Below, piece after piece: positions 23,814 through 32,024 of a stretch of DNA of 46,238 nucleotides (its first letter is position 1; each line of letters starts with the position of its first letter). Source of the stretch: Lachnospira multipara LB2003 (GTDB lineage: Bacteria > Bacillota > Clostridia > Lachnospirales > Lachnospiraceae); assembly GCF_000702205.1 (NCBI RefSeq), contig NZ_JNKW01000015.1, positions 1-46,238 on the forward strand, given 5' to 3'. The notes under the pieces are model-generated. The model did no database searches and had not been told where the DNA came from. It saw only the letters and a list, made by a program, of their open reading frames with translations. Made by a program: the position numbers and the translations under genes.

Positions 23814-26582
23814 ATGGCTAGCGTAACAGATGAATTTAAAAATCCACATCCGGAATTGCCAAAAAGGGAGGCAATTCTTAAGCTAGGAAAGTATATTACG
23901 GATAGGATTCCTGTAAAGCTTGGAATGCACAAGCTTACTATGGATGATCCGGAATATTGGGGACTTAATGCAATTTGTCCAACAGATGAAATGGCTGAAG
24001 TTGCAATGAAGATGGGGCTTAGAAAGCCAAGAACTCTTAAAGAGATGGTTAAAAGAACTGGTCTTGAAGAGGCTTATCTTGAAGATTTATTAAATCAAAT
24101 GGCTGTTAATGGACTTATTGAATACAATTTTGAAAATGAAAGACATGAAAAACAATATGTCTTACCTATGTTTGTGCCAGGTAGTGGTGAATTTTCTAAT
24201 ATGAATGGGGATTTATTAGAGAAAAATCCAGAGCTTGGACGATTCTTTGAACGAATGACATTCCTACCACTTACTAAGGTAACAGCAATGGTGCCACCTG
24301 GAGGTGCAGGTATTGGTATGCACGTTATTCCTGTGGAGAAGGCTATTGAAATGGATAATACATCTATTCCTATTGAGCATATTTCTCATTGGCTTGATAA
24401 ATATGAAGGAAAGTATGCAGCAAGTCCATGTTCATGTCGTAGATCAAGAAAGACCTTTGATGAGGGTTGCGGTGATGATCCAGCTGACTGGTGTATAGCA
24501 GTTGGTGATATGGCTGATTATGTTGTAGAAACTAATAAGGGCGGAAGATATATTACGAAGGAAGAGGCATTAGAAATTTTTAAACAGGCAGAAGATAATG
24601 GTTTTGTTCATCAGATAACTAATATTGATGGTGAAGATAAGATTTTTGCCATATGTAATTGTAATGTTAATGTCTGTCATGCCCTTCGTACATCTCAGCT
24701 TTTTAATACACCTAATATGTCGCGTTCTGCTTATGTTGCAAGGGTTAGTGCTAAGGATTGCGTAGCTTGTGGCAGATGCGTGGAATACTGTCCTGCTGGA
24801 GCTGTTAAGCTAGGACAGAAACTATGCAAGGCAGATGGTAGTGAAGTAACATATCCTAAGACATTACTTCCATCAGAGGCAAAATGGGGCCCACATAGAT
24901 GGACTGAGGATTATAGAGATAAGAATAGAATTAATTGTTATGACACAGGTACTGCACCTTGTAAGACAGCTTGTCCAGCACATATTGCTGTTCAGGGCTA
25001 TTTAAAAATGGCAGCACAGGGAAGATATACAGACGCCCTTGCCCTTATTAAGAAGGAAAATCCATTTCCTGCAGTATGTGGTCATGTATGTAATAGAAGA
25101 TGTGAAGATGCATGTACAAGAGGTACGATTGATAGCGCAATTGCAATAGATGAAGTAAAGAAATTTATTGCAATGAAGGATTTAGATGCAAGTACTCGTT
25201 ATATTCCTAAGAAAGTAGTGCCAGCAACTAAGGGCTATTTTGCAGAAAAAGTTGCAATTATTGGTGCTGGCCCTGCAGGTTTATCTTGTGCATTCTATTT
25301 GGCAGAGAAAGGCTATTCACCAACAGTTTTTGAAAAAAATGAACGTGCTGGTGGTATGTTAGTTTATGGAATCCCATCCTTTAAGCTTGAAAAAAATGTG
25401 GTTGAGGCAGAAATTGAAGTGATTAAGGAAATGGGAGTAGAGATAAAGACTGGTGTTGAAGTTGGTAAGGATATAACAATTCCTAAATTAAGAGAAGAAG
25501 GCTATAAAGCATTCTATATTGCAATTGGATGTCAGGGCTCAAGAAAGCTAGGAATCCCAGGGGAAGATGCTAAGAATGTATATGCTGCAGTTGATTTTTT
25601 AAAGGAAGCAGCAGCTAAGGAAAGCTTTGACATTGAAGGCGATGTGGTAGTAATCGGTGGTGGTAATGTTGCCATTGATGTTGCTAGAACAAGCATTAGA
25701 TGTGCAGATGTTAATGTATCAATGTATTGCCTTGAAGATAGAGACAATATGCCAGCTTCTAATGAGGAGATTGAAGAAGCTCTTGATGAAGGAATTAAGA
25801 TAAATCCAAGTTATGGTCCTAAGGAAATTCTAAAGGATGAGAATGGCAAGGTCTGCGGAATTATTCTAAAAAAATGTGTATCAGTTAAGGATGAAAATGG
25901 CAAATTTAATCCTAAATATGATGAGAATGATACAATTAAGGTGGATTGTAAACATCTTGTATTAAGTATTGGTCAAAGCACAATTTGGGGCGATTTACTT
26001 AAAGGCACTAAGGTAGAGATTGATGGAGTTAGAGTTAAGGCAGATAAGATTTCTTATCAGACAACTGATCCAGATATTTTTATTGGTGGTGATGTTTATA
26101 CAGGACCTAAGTTTGCAATTGATGCAATAGCAGCAGGTAAAGAGGCTGCAATTTCAATTCATAGATTTGTTCAGCCACATACAAGCATGACAATAGGTCG
26201 AAACCTTAAACAGTTCATTGAGCTAAATAAAGAGGATATTAGAGTAGAAAATTATGATACAAGTAGTAGACAAATTCCAGGATTTAATGAAAAAATAGAC
26301 CATAGAAGATCCTTTAGAGATGCAAAATTAGTATTTACAGAAGAACAGGTTAAGGCTGAAACTGCAAGATGTTTAGGCTGTGGAGCTTCTGTTGTAGACA
26401 CTAATAAGTGTATTGGATGTGGAGTATGTACAACTAAGTGCGAATTTGATGCAATTAAGCTCTATAGAGAAAATCCTGAATGTTCAACAATGGTTAAATC
26501 AGAGGATAAATTAAAGGCAATCCTCCCATATGCAGCAAAACAGGCAATTCATATTAAGTTTAAGAAAAATAAGGAAAAGTAA
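23814..26582 (+). CDS. FAD-dependent oxidoreductase with Fe-S domains (GltD-like)
   Basis: A 922-residue modular redox protein. Residues 1-300 carry a helical domain with two Cys clusters (S-P-C-S-C-R-R at about 204, C-N-C-N-V-N-V-C at about 281). A ferredoxin-like cluster C-V-A-C-G-R-C-V-E-Y-C-P follows at 316. From about 375 it is GltD-like: C-x2-3-C pairs (A-P-C-K-T-A-C-P, V-C-N-R-R-C-E-D-A-C), FAD site I-I-G-A-G-P-A-G near 482 and NAD(P) site V-I-G-G-G-N-V-A near 640. It ends with C-I-G-C-G-V-C-T-T-K-C. It probably moves electrons between NAD(P)H and ferredoxin-type carriers; the true acceptor is unknown. Start is ATG 23814 after GGGAGG. Confidence 0.82.
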   Translation: MASVTDEFKNPHPELPKREAILKLGKYITDRIPVKLGMHKLTMDDPEYWGLNAICPTDEMAEVAMKMGLRKPRTLKEMVKRTGLEEAYLEDLLNQMAVNGLIEYNFENERHEKQYVLPMFVPGSGEFSNMNGDLLEKNPELGRFFERMTFLPLTKVTAMVPPGGAGIGMHVIPVEKAIEMDNTSIPIEHISHWLDKYEGKYAASPCSCRRSRKTFDEGCGDDPADWCIAVGDMADYVVETNKGGRYITKEEALEIFKQAEDNGFVHQITNIDGEDKIFAICNCNVNVCHALRTSQLFNTPNMSRSAYVARVSAKDCVACGRCVEYCPAGAVKLGQKLCKADGSEVTYPKTLLPSEAKWGPHRWTEDYRDKNRINCYDTGTAPCKTACPAHIAVQGYLKMAAQGRYTDALALIKKENPFPAVCGHVCNRRCEDACTRGTIDSAIAIDEVKKFIAMKDLDASTRYIPKKVVPATKGYFAEKVAIIGAGPAGLSCAFYLAEKGYSPTVFEKNERAGGMLVYGIPSFKLEKNVVEAEIEVIKEMGVEIKTGVEVGKDITIPKLREEGYKAFYIAIGCQGSRKLGIPGEDAKNVYAAVDFLKEAAAKESFDIEGDVVVIGGGNVAIDVARTSIRCADVNVSMYCLEDRDNMPASNEEIEEALDEGIKINPSYGPKEILKDENGKVCGIILKKCVSVKDENGKFNPKYDENDTIKVDCKHLVLSIGQSTIWGDLLKGTKVEIDGVRVKADKISYQTTDPDIFIGGDVYTGPKFAIDAIAAGKEAAISIHRFVQPHTSMTIGRNLKQFIELNKEDIRVENYDTSSRQIPGFNEKIDHRRSFRDAKLVFTEEQVKAETARCLGCGASVVDTNKCIGCGVCTTKCEFDAIKLYRENPECSTMVKSEDKLKAILPYAAKQAIHIKFKKNKEK

Positions 26583-26602
26583 ATTAGGCTTATATGTATT
26601 AA

Positions 26603-26630
26603 TGGGGCGTTTAAAAACGCCCCAAATTTT
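26603..26630 (+). terminator. Intra-operon hairpin/attenuator
   Basis: TGGGGCGTTT and AAACGCCCCA form a perfect ten-base-pair stem with an AA loop, followed by AAATTTT. It lies between the oxidoreductase and hypA and would lower expression of the latter. Confidence 0.7.
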
Positions 26631-26648
26631 ACTAGGAGGGATAGTCTT

Positions 26649-26993
26649 ATGCATGAACTTGGGGTTGTATTTAAGATAATAAAGGATTTAGAGGAAGTTG
26701 CAAAAGAAAATGATATTGAAATAATTGACTCAGTTACGATAGAATTAGGAGAGGTTTCTACAGTAATTCCTGATTACTTAACAGATTGTTGGAAATGGGC
26801 AACTAAAAGGACAACAATTCTTTCTACTGCACCCTTAATAATTGAGAGAATTCCAGCTATAACTTATTGCAGGAGCTGTAAAGGTGAATATGAAACTGTG
26901 AAGTATGGAAAGACCTGTCCTTATTGTAAGAGTGATGATACCTTCCTTTTACAAGGCAGCGAATTTAAGATAAAGGAAATAGAAGCCGTATAA
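26649..26993 (+). CDS. hypA: HypA/HybF-family nickel metallochaperone
   Basis: A 114-residue protein with the nickel-binding M-H-E-L N-terminus and a zinc ribbon (C-R-S-C at about 78, C-P-Y-C at about 98). HypA delivers nickel to [NiFe] hydrogenase with HypB. No hypB or [NiFe] hydrogenase gene is in the window. It follows the Fe-S oxidoreductase by 66 bases, separated by a hairpin, so a redox-linked role in this locus is possible but not shown. Confidence 0.85.
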   Translation: MHELGVVFKIIKDLEEVAKENDIEIIDSVTIELGEVSTVIPDYLTDCWKWATKRTTILSTAPLIIERIPAITYCRSCKGEYETVKYGKTCPYCKSDDTFLLQGSEFKIKEIEAV

Positions 26994-27013
26994 AATAAAA
27001 AGAAGGTTGAATT

Positions 27014-27592
27014 ATGTCAGATGTTATCATAAGAGAGGCAAAACTAGAAGATGTTAAGGACTTAGTTGATATTTATGCTTATTATGTTAAAGATACAGCT
27101 ATTACTTTTGAATATGAAGTTCCTAGCTTAGAGGAATTTAGTGAAAGAATGAGACATATAAAGGAAAAGTATCCTTATTTTGTAATAGAAGAAAATGGAC
27201 AAATACTAGGATATTCTTATGCCCATGAATACTATGGCAGGGCTGCCTATGATTGGTGTGTTGAAATGACCATTTATTTACGTAAGGATGCTAAGGGCAG
27301 GGGACTTGGAAAGCTTCTTTATACTAAGATGGAGCAAGCTTTAAAAATGATGAATATTAAGAATTTGTATTCTTGTATAGCAACAGTTAATAGAGAATGT
27401 CCATTTTTAACAAATGCATCTGTTTATTTTCATAAGGCTTTAGGCTTTAAGAAATGTGCACAATTTGACTCCTGTGGTTATAAATTTGGCCAGTGGTTTG
27501 ATATGATTTGGATGGTAAAAATTATAGGAGACCATGAAAAAAATCCACAAAAAGTTAAGAAATTTTCTGAATTAATTGACTTCGACTTTTAA
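27014..27592 (+). CDS. GNAT N-acetyltransferase (phosphinothricin-type)
   Basis: A 192-residue GNAT enzyme. The acetyl-CoA motif A appears as R-K-D-A-K-G-R-G-L-G-K-L-L (about 93-105), and V-Y-F-H-K-A-L-G-F-K (about 138) is motif B. The N-terminal I-R-E-A-K-L-E-D and Y-A-Y-Y-V-K-D-T-A-I-T-F-E are those of the Pat/MnaT subfamily, which acetylate phosphinothricin, methionine sulfoximine or sulfone. The native substrate is not predictable. It follows hypA by 20 bases. Confidence 0.85.
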   Translation: MSDVIIREAKLEDVKDLVDIYAYYVKDTAITFEYEVPSLEEFSERMRHIKEKYPYFVIEENGQILGYSYAHEYYGRAAYDWCVEMTIYLRKDAKGRGLGKLLYTKMEQALKMMNIKNLYSCIATVNRECPFLTNASVYFHKALGFKKCAQFDSCGYKFGQWFDMIWMVKIIGDHEKNPQKVKKFSELIDFDF

Positions 27593-27593
27593 T

Positions 27594-27721
27594 GGTGTTA
27601 ATCTTAAATGGCTAAAAGGAAATATCTAATCATTGGGGACACCACCTTGATTAGTTAATGTAAGGCGTCATAAAGACTTTAGTAAAGTTTATTCTTTACT
27701 TTTCTTTATGACGTCTTTTTT
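27594..27721 (+). promoter_or_regulatory. Structured thiS leader: pseudoknot hairpin plus terminator
   Basis: Hairpin CTAATCA/TGATTAG (27626-27654) carries ACACC in its loop (27639-27643), which can pair with GGTGT at 27594-27598 to form an H-type pseudoknot. A terminator stem GGCGTCATAAAG/CTTTATGACGTC (27664-27715) with inner stem AGTAAAG/CTTTACT and a T-run follows. None of the conserved blocks of the TPP riboswitch is visible. The layout is that of an attenuating riboswitch. A thiS-associated RNA motif has been described; whether this is it was not tested. Confidence 0.6.
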
Positions 27722-27758
27722 TATTGCTTTTTCTTTTTATAAAAAATAAGGAGGATAT

Positions 27759-27953
27759 ATGGTTAAGGTTAATGGAGTTAATATGGATGTAGATGAACAG
27801 ATTGCATTTGATGTGGTTAGTTCATTAGGTTTCAAGGAAAATACATATGTTTTAGAACTTAATGAGGAAATTCTAAAAAAAGACTCTTATAAATCAACAA
27901 TACTACATAGTGGCGATGTATTAGAAGTTGTGTCATTTATGGGTGGGGGCTGA
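27759..27953 (+). CDS. thiS: Sulfur carrier protein ThiS
   Basis: A 64-residue beta-grasp protein ending in V-V-S-F-M-G-G-G. The terminal Gly-Gly is adenylated and thiocarboxylated so the protein can donate sulfur for the thiazole ring of thiamine. The AAGGAGG site is strong. It is the first gene of thiSGHE. The enzyme that usually adenylates it, ThiF, is not encoded here. Confidence 0.9.
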   Translation: MVKVNGVNMDVDEQIAFDVVSSLGFKENTYVLELNEEILKKDSYKSTILHSGDVLEVVSFMGGG

Positions 27954-28039
27954 TTTTTATTTGTTTAGATGTGAATGTATTTTTTGAAAACTAAATATAA
28001 GAAATAACTAAATGTAAGAAATTTGGGAGGAAAACAAAA

Positions 28040-28807
28040 GTGGAAGATAAATTAATACTTGGTGGACGAGAATTTAATTCTAGATTTATTCTTGGTTCAG
28101 GTAAATATAACTTAGATTTAATTAAGGCAGCAGTTGAGAATGCAGGAGCAGAAATTATAACACTTGCTGTAAGAAGAGCTAATACTAAGGACTCAGAAAA
28201 TATTATGGATTTTATTCCAAAAAACGTTACTCTCTTACCTAATACTTCAGGGGCTAGAGATGCTAAGGAAGCTGTAAGAATTGCTCATCTATCTAGAGAA
28301 CTTGGTGGAGGAGATTTTGTAAAGGTTGAAATTATGAAGGATTCAAAATACCTTCTTCCAGATAATGTGGAAACAATTAAGGCCACAGAAATTCTAGCAA
28401 AGGAAGGCTTTGTTGTACTTCCATATATGTATCCTGATTTATATAGTGCTAGAGATTTGGCTAATGCTGGAGCTGCAGCTATTATGCCTCTTGCAGCACC
28501 AATTGGCTCTAATAAAGGTTTAACAACAAAGGATTTTATTCAGATTATTATTGATGAGGTTGATTTACCAGTTATTGTGGATGCAGGAATTGGTAAGCCA
28601 TCAGAAGCTTGTGCAGCTATGGAAATGGGTGCAGCAGCAATTATGTGTAATACAGCAATTGCAACAGCTAAGGATATTCCTGTAATGGCTAATGCATTTA
28701 AGCTTGCTATTGAAGCTGGTAGAAAGGCTTATCTTGCAGGTTTAGGAAGAGTTCTTGCTCGTGGTAGTGAAAGTATGGATCCTTTAACAGGATTTTTAAG
28801 AAATTAG
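28040..28807 (+). CDS. thiG: Thiazole synthase ThiG
   Basis: TIM-barrel enzyme that forms thiazole phosphate from DXP, ThiS thiocarboxylate and dehydroglycine. Diagnostic stretches are [24 protein letters not shown] and D-A-G-I-G-K-P-S. 255 residues is normal. The start is GTG 28040, after GGGAGG. It lies 86 bases downstream of thiS. Confidence 0.95.
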   Translation: MEDKLILGGREFNSRFILGSGKYNLDLIKAAVENAGAEIITLAVRRANTKDSENIMDFIPKNVTLLPNTSGARDAKEAVRIAHLSRELGGGDFVKVEIMKDSKYLLPDNVETIKATEILAKEGFVVLPYMYPDLYSARDLANAGAAAIMPLAAPIGSNKGLTTKDFIQIIIDEVDLPVIVDAGIGKPSEACAAMEMGAAAIMCNTAIATAKDIPVMANAFKLAIEAGRKAYLAGLGRVLARGSESMDPLTGFLRN

Positions 28808-28819
28808 AGGTGTTACTAG

Positions 28820-30109
28820 ATGGAAAATTCATTTTTAATAGATTCTGATAAATTAAGTGCTGCAGCATTAAAAAGAAAACATGAAATTGAGAATGATAAA
28901 AGTGTTAGAATTAATCACATGGAATTTTTGCCTAATATGGATAAATTAGACAATGATATTTACGATAAATTAGTTGCTGCAAGCACAGGAGTTGATTGGA
29001 ACTCATATACTAAGGACGATGTGCTAAGAGCTCTAAGAAGTGAAACACTTACAATTGATGATTTTAAGGCATTACTTTCTCCTGCTGCAAAGCCATATAT
29101 TGAGGAAATGGCAAAAAGAGCTAAGATTGAGACAAGTAAGCATTTTGGCAATACAGTTTATCTTTTTACACCTTTATATATTGCTAATTATTGTGATAAT
29201 TACTGCGTTTATTGCGGATTTAACTGTTATAACGATATAAAAAGAAAAAAGATGAATTTTGAAGAAATAAGACATGAAATGGAAATTATTTCGAAGTCAG
29301 GTATTGAAGAAATTCTTATTTTAACAGGAGAATCACCAGTTTATAGTGACATTAAATATATTGGTGAAGCTTGTAAAATGGCTAGGGAATATTTTAAAAA
29401 TGTTGGCCTTGAGATTTATCCATGTAATATTAAGGATTATAAGTATTTGCATGAATGTGGTGCTGATTATGTTACTGTTTTTCAGGAGACTTATAACTCT
29501 GATAAATATGAGACCCTACATTTACTTGGTAATAAAAGAATATTCCCTTATAGATTTCAGGCTCAAGAAAGAGCAATTCTTGGTGGCATGAGAGGCGTGG
29601 CATTCTCAGCACTTTTAGGACTTACTAATTTTAGAGATGATGCTCTAGCTTCTGCACTTCACCTTTATTTCCTTGCAAGAAAGTATCCACAGGTGGAATA
29701 TTCCCTATCATGTCCTAGACTTCGTCCTATTGTAAATAATGATAAGATTAATCCCCTAGATGTACATGAGACAGAATTGTGTCAGATTTTATGCGCATAT
29801 AGAATTTTTCTTCCTTACGTTGGAATTACAGTGTCTTCAAGAGAAGAAAAACACTTCCGTGATGGAATAGCCAAGATTTGTGCAACTAAGATTTCTGCTG
29901 GAGTTTCTACAGGAATTGGTGATCATGAGGAAAAATATGAGGCCTATGATTCTAATATGGATAAAGAAAGCCTTACAAAGGAATTAGAAAATGATGAATG
30001 CGGAGATGAGCAGTTTGATATAGCTGATAAGCGTAGCTTTGATCAGATGTATAAGGATATGTCTGATGAAGGACTTCAACCTGTTCTAAATGATTACGTT
30101 TATGTATAA
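28820..30109 (+). CDS. thiH: Radical SAM 2-iminoacetate synthase ThiH
   Basis: Cleaves tyrosine to dehydroglycine for thiazole synthesis; the anaerobic alternative to ThiO. The [4Fe-4S]/SAM motif is C-D-N-Y-C-V-Y-C (CxxxCxxC), about residue 127, preceded by V-Y-L-F-T-P-L-Y-I-A-N. The C-terminal B-A-T-S-like region contains S-A-G-V-S-T-G-I-G-D-H. At 429 residues it is slightly longer than E. coli ThiH. It follows thiG by 12 bases and overlaps thiE. Confidence 0.94.
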   Translation: MENSFLIDSDKLSAAALKRKHEIENDKSVRINHMEFLPNMDKLDNDIYDKLVAASTGVDWNSYTKDDVLRALRSETLTIDDFKALLSPAAKPYIEEMAKRAKIETSKHFGNTVYLFTPLYIANYCDNYCVYCGFNCYNDIKRKKMNFEEIRHEMEIISKSGIEEILILTGESPVYSDIKYIGEACKMAREYFKNVGLEIYPCNIKDYKYLHECGADYVTVFQETYNSDKYETLHLLGNKRIFPYRFQAQERAILGGMRGVAFSALLGLTNFRDDALASALHLYFLARKYPQVEYSLSCPRLRPIVNNDKINPLDVHETELCQILCAYRIFLPYVGITVSSREEKHFRDGIAKICATKISAGVSTGIGDHEEKYEAYDSNMDKESLTKELENDECGDEQFDIADKRSFDQMYKDMSDEGLQPVLNDYVYV

Positions 30110-30671
30110 GAAAATTTGTGTAACTAATAGACATTTAGTTAATGGAGATTACTTTGAACAAATTAGACATGTAATGACTTGTAATAATAAAGCTGATTAT
30201 TTAATTGTTAGGGAAAAAGATCTTTCACCATTGGAATATGAAGATATATTAAAGGGAATTATATCCCTTGATATTAATAGAGATTGTATTATTGCACACA
30301 ATTTTATTGATGTTGCTAGAAATCTTAATATAAATAATATTCACTTGCCATTTAATAAATTCATAGAAAATGGTGGTAAGAAGGGAAATTTAAGGGACTT
30401 TAGGGCAGTTGGCACTAGTGTTCATAGCCTTGATGATTGTATGAAAGCGCAAGAACTTGGTGTAGATTATTTAATAGCAGGTCATATTTTTACAACTGAT
30501 TGTAAGAAAGGGTTAGAACCTAGAGGTGTCTCATTTTTACAAGAAATATGTGCTAATTCTACTGTAGCAGTTTTTGCTATTGGAGGAATTGATTTTAATA
30601 ATGCAAAGGAATGCATAAATGCTGGTGCTAGTGGAGTTTGTTTAATGTCTACTTATATGAGGCTTAATTAA
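30102..30671 (+). CDS. thiE: Thiamine phosphate synthase, ThiE/TenI type
   Basis: TIM-barrel enzyme of about 189 residues that couples thiazole phosphate and HMP-PP. Seen: Y-L-I-V-R-E-K-D-L, G-T-S-V-H-S, Y-L-I-A-G-H-I-F-T-T, and F-A-I-G-G-I at the phosphate site. These suit ThiE or the related TenI; the operon favours a thiazole-branch role. The start is taken as ATG 30102, overlapping thiH; an in-frame ATG at 30090 is the alternative. Neither has a strong RBS, so translation is probably coupled. Confidence 0.83.
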   Translation: MYKKICVTNRHLVNGDYFEQIRHVMTCNNKADYLIVREKDLSPLEYEDILKGIISLDINRDCIIAHNFIDVARNLNINNIHLPFNKFIENGGKKGNLRDFRAVGTSVHSLDDCMKAQELGVDYLIAGHIFTTDCKKGLEPRGVSFLQEICANSTVAVFAIGGIDFNNAKECINAGASGVCLMSTYMRLN

Positions 30672-30676
30672 AATAA

Positions 30677-30720
30677 AAGAAGTGAAATCTGTAAATTGAT
30701 ATAGATTTCACTTCTTTTTT
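30677..30720 (+). terminator. Terminator of the thi operon
   Basis: AAGAAGTGAAATCT pairs with AGATTTCACTTCTT around a 12-base loop, followed by a T-run. Confidence 0.88.
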
Positions 30721-30772
30721 GGATTAAATTTATAAATTTTAAGCAAACAATTAAAATACACTTTGCTATTTT

Positions 30773-31879
30773 TTATTCAAATGGGAATTTATAAGGAAGA
30801 TTATATGTATCTCGTATTTTTATAAATTCCTTCTGAACAGCTTCTCCTACAGGTACGCCCTTATCTTTTCTCTCTAACCAAGTTAGATATTCTTTTTCAC
30901 CAGCTGTATAGATTCTATCCTGTCCTGGTGCTTTTTGGGATTCTCTTAACTCCTTTAAAATACTAGTTGTAATCTTCTTAAATTTATCAACTCCACAGAA
31001 GAAATCAGGATTAAGGACTATAAAGAAATGTCCTAGATGATATGGCTGTTTATTGCCATTTTCATCAAGACCTGATAATGCCTTTAAAAAGCTTCCTCCA
31101 GCAAGGGCAGCAGAGAGTATTTCAACTATTGTGGCATAGCCATAGCCTTTATAGCCAGCAAGGGTATCCCCTATTCCACCTAGTGGGGCAAGGGCTGCAT
31201 TACCACTTGTTAAGTCCTTTAAAATCTGTTTGCTGTCAGTTTGTGGCTTTCCATCTCGTCCAATTACCATACCTTCTGGTGTGTCTTTTCCTGATCTTGC
31301 ATAGTATTCGATTTTTCCTCTTTGTGTAATTGATGTGGCACAATCAAGAACAAATGGGAATTCTTCATTGGTTGGCATAGCAAAAGTTAGTGGATTAGTT
31401 CCAAGCATATTTTCTACACCAAATGTTGGTGCAATAGATGGTCTTGCATTAGTTCCTGTAATTCCAATCATATCAGCCTTTGATGCCATCATTGTCCAAT
31501 ATCCTGCAATTCCGTAGTGTGTTGAATTTTTAATTGCACCTGCGGCCATGCCATATTCTTTAGCTTTTTCAATTAGACTTGTCATCATTTTATGACTTGC
31601 CACCATTCCCATACCATCGTGGGCATCTGCAACAATTGTAGTCTTAGTCTCTTTTAGAATTTCATAATCAGTTACAGGTTTTTGAATACCTGCGTTAATC
31701 CTATCAATATAAATAGGTTTAAAACGGTTACATCCATGACTTTCAATTCCTCGTCTGTCGCTTTCAAGTAATACATCAGCGCAGATTTTAGCGTCATCAC
31801 GTGGCACCCCCACAGCCACAAAGGAATCTACCATAAAGTTTTCAATTAGATCCCAAGAAACATAAGGTCTTGTTTCCAT
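30773..31879 (-). CDS. Ldh2/Mdh2-family NAD(P)-dependent oxidoreductase
   Basis: A 368-residue cytosolic dehydrogenase of the malate/L-lactate type 2 family, which also includes ureidoglycolate dehydrogenase and 2,3-diketogulonate reductase. Family marks: E-S-H-G near residue 48 (R-R-G-I-E-S-H-G), S-T-H-Y-G-I-A-G-Y with the catalytic His, G-T-N-P-L-T-F-A-M-P, and A-G-Y-K-G-Y-G near 230. GGAGG lies before ATG. It is alone on the minus strand, so the 2-hydroxyacid substrate cannot be read from context. Confidence 0.88.
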   Translation of the reverse strand: METRPYVSWDLIENFMVDSFVAVGVPRDDAKICADVLLESDRRGIESHGCNRFKPIYIDRINAGIQKPVTDYEILKETKTTIVADAHDGMGMVASHKMMTSLIEKAKEYGMAAGAIKNSTHYGIAGYWTMMASKADMIGITGTNARPSIAPTFGVENMLGTNPLTFAMPTNEEFPFVLDCATSITQRGKIEYYARSGKDTPEGMVIGRDGKPQTDSKQILKDLTSGNAALAPLGGIGDTLAGYKGYGYATIVEILSAALAGGSFLKALSGLDENGNKQPYHLGHFFIVLNPDFFCGVDKFKKITTSILKELRESQKAPGQDRIYTAGEKEYLTWLERKDKGVPVGEAVQKEFIKIRDTYNLPYKFPFE

Positions 31880-31972
31880 TTTGTAAAAACCTCCTCAAAA
31901 TAAATTGTATTTAGTTGTAAATTTAAGTTAGTTTAAGTATAACATAATATGATTATTATTGCATTAATAAAC

Positions 31973-32002
31973 TTGCAGAAATACTACATTTTTATATATA
32001 AT
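31973..32002 (+). promoter_or_regulatory. Promoter of the SGNH hydrolase gene
   Basis: TTGCAG, 18 bases, TATAAT, 22 bases before the ATG and its GAGAGG site. Confidence 0.6.
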
Positions 32003-32024
32003 AGACTATAAAGAGAGGTATATT

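Noticed and set aside
27594-27721. TPP riboswitch before thiS
   Set aside because: The conserved CUGAGA and ACC-UGAUC-type blocks were looked for and not found.
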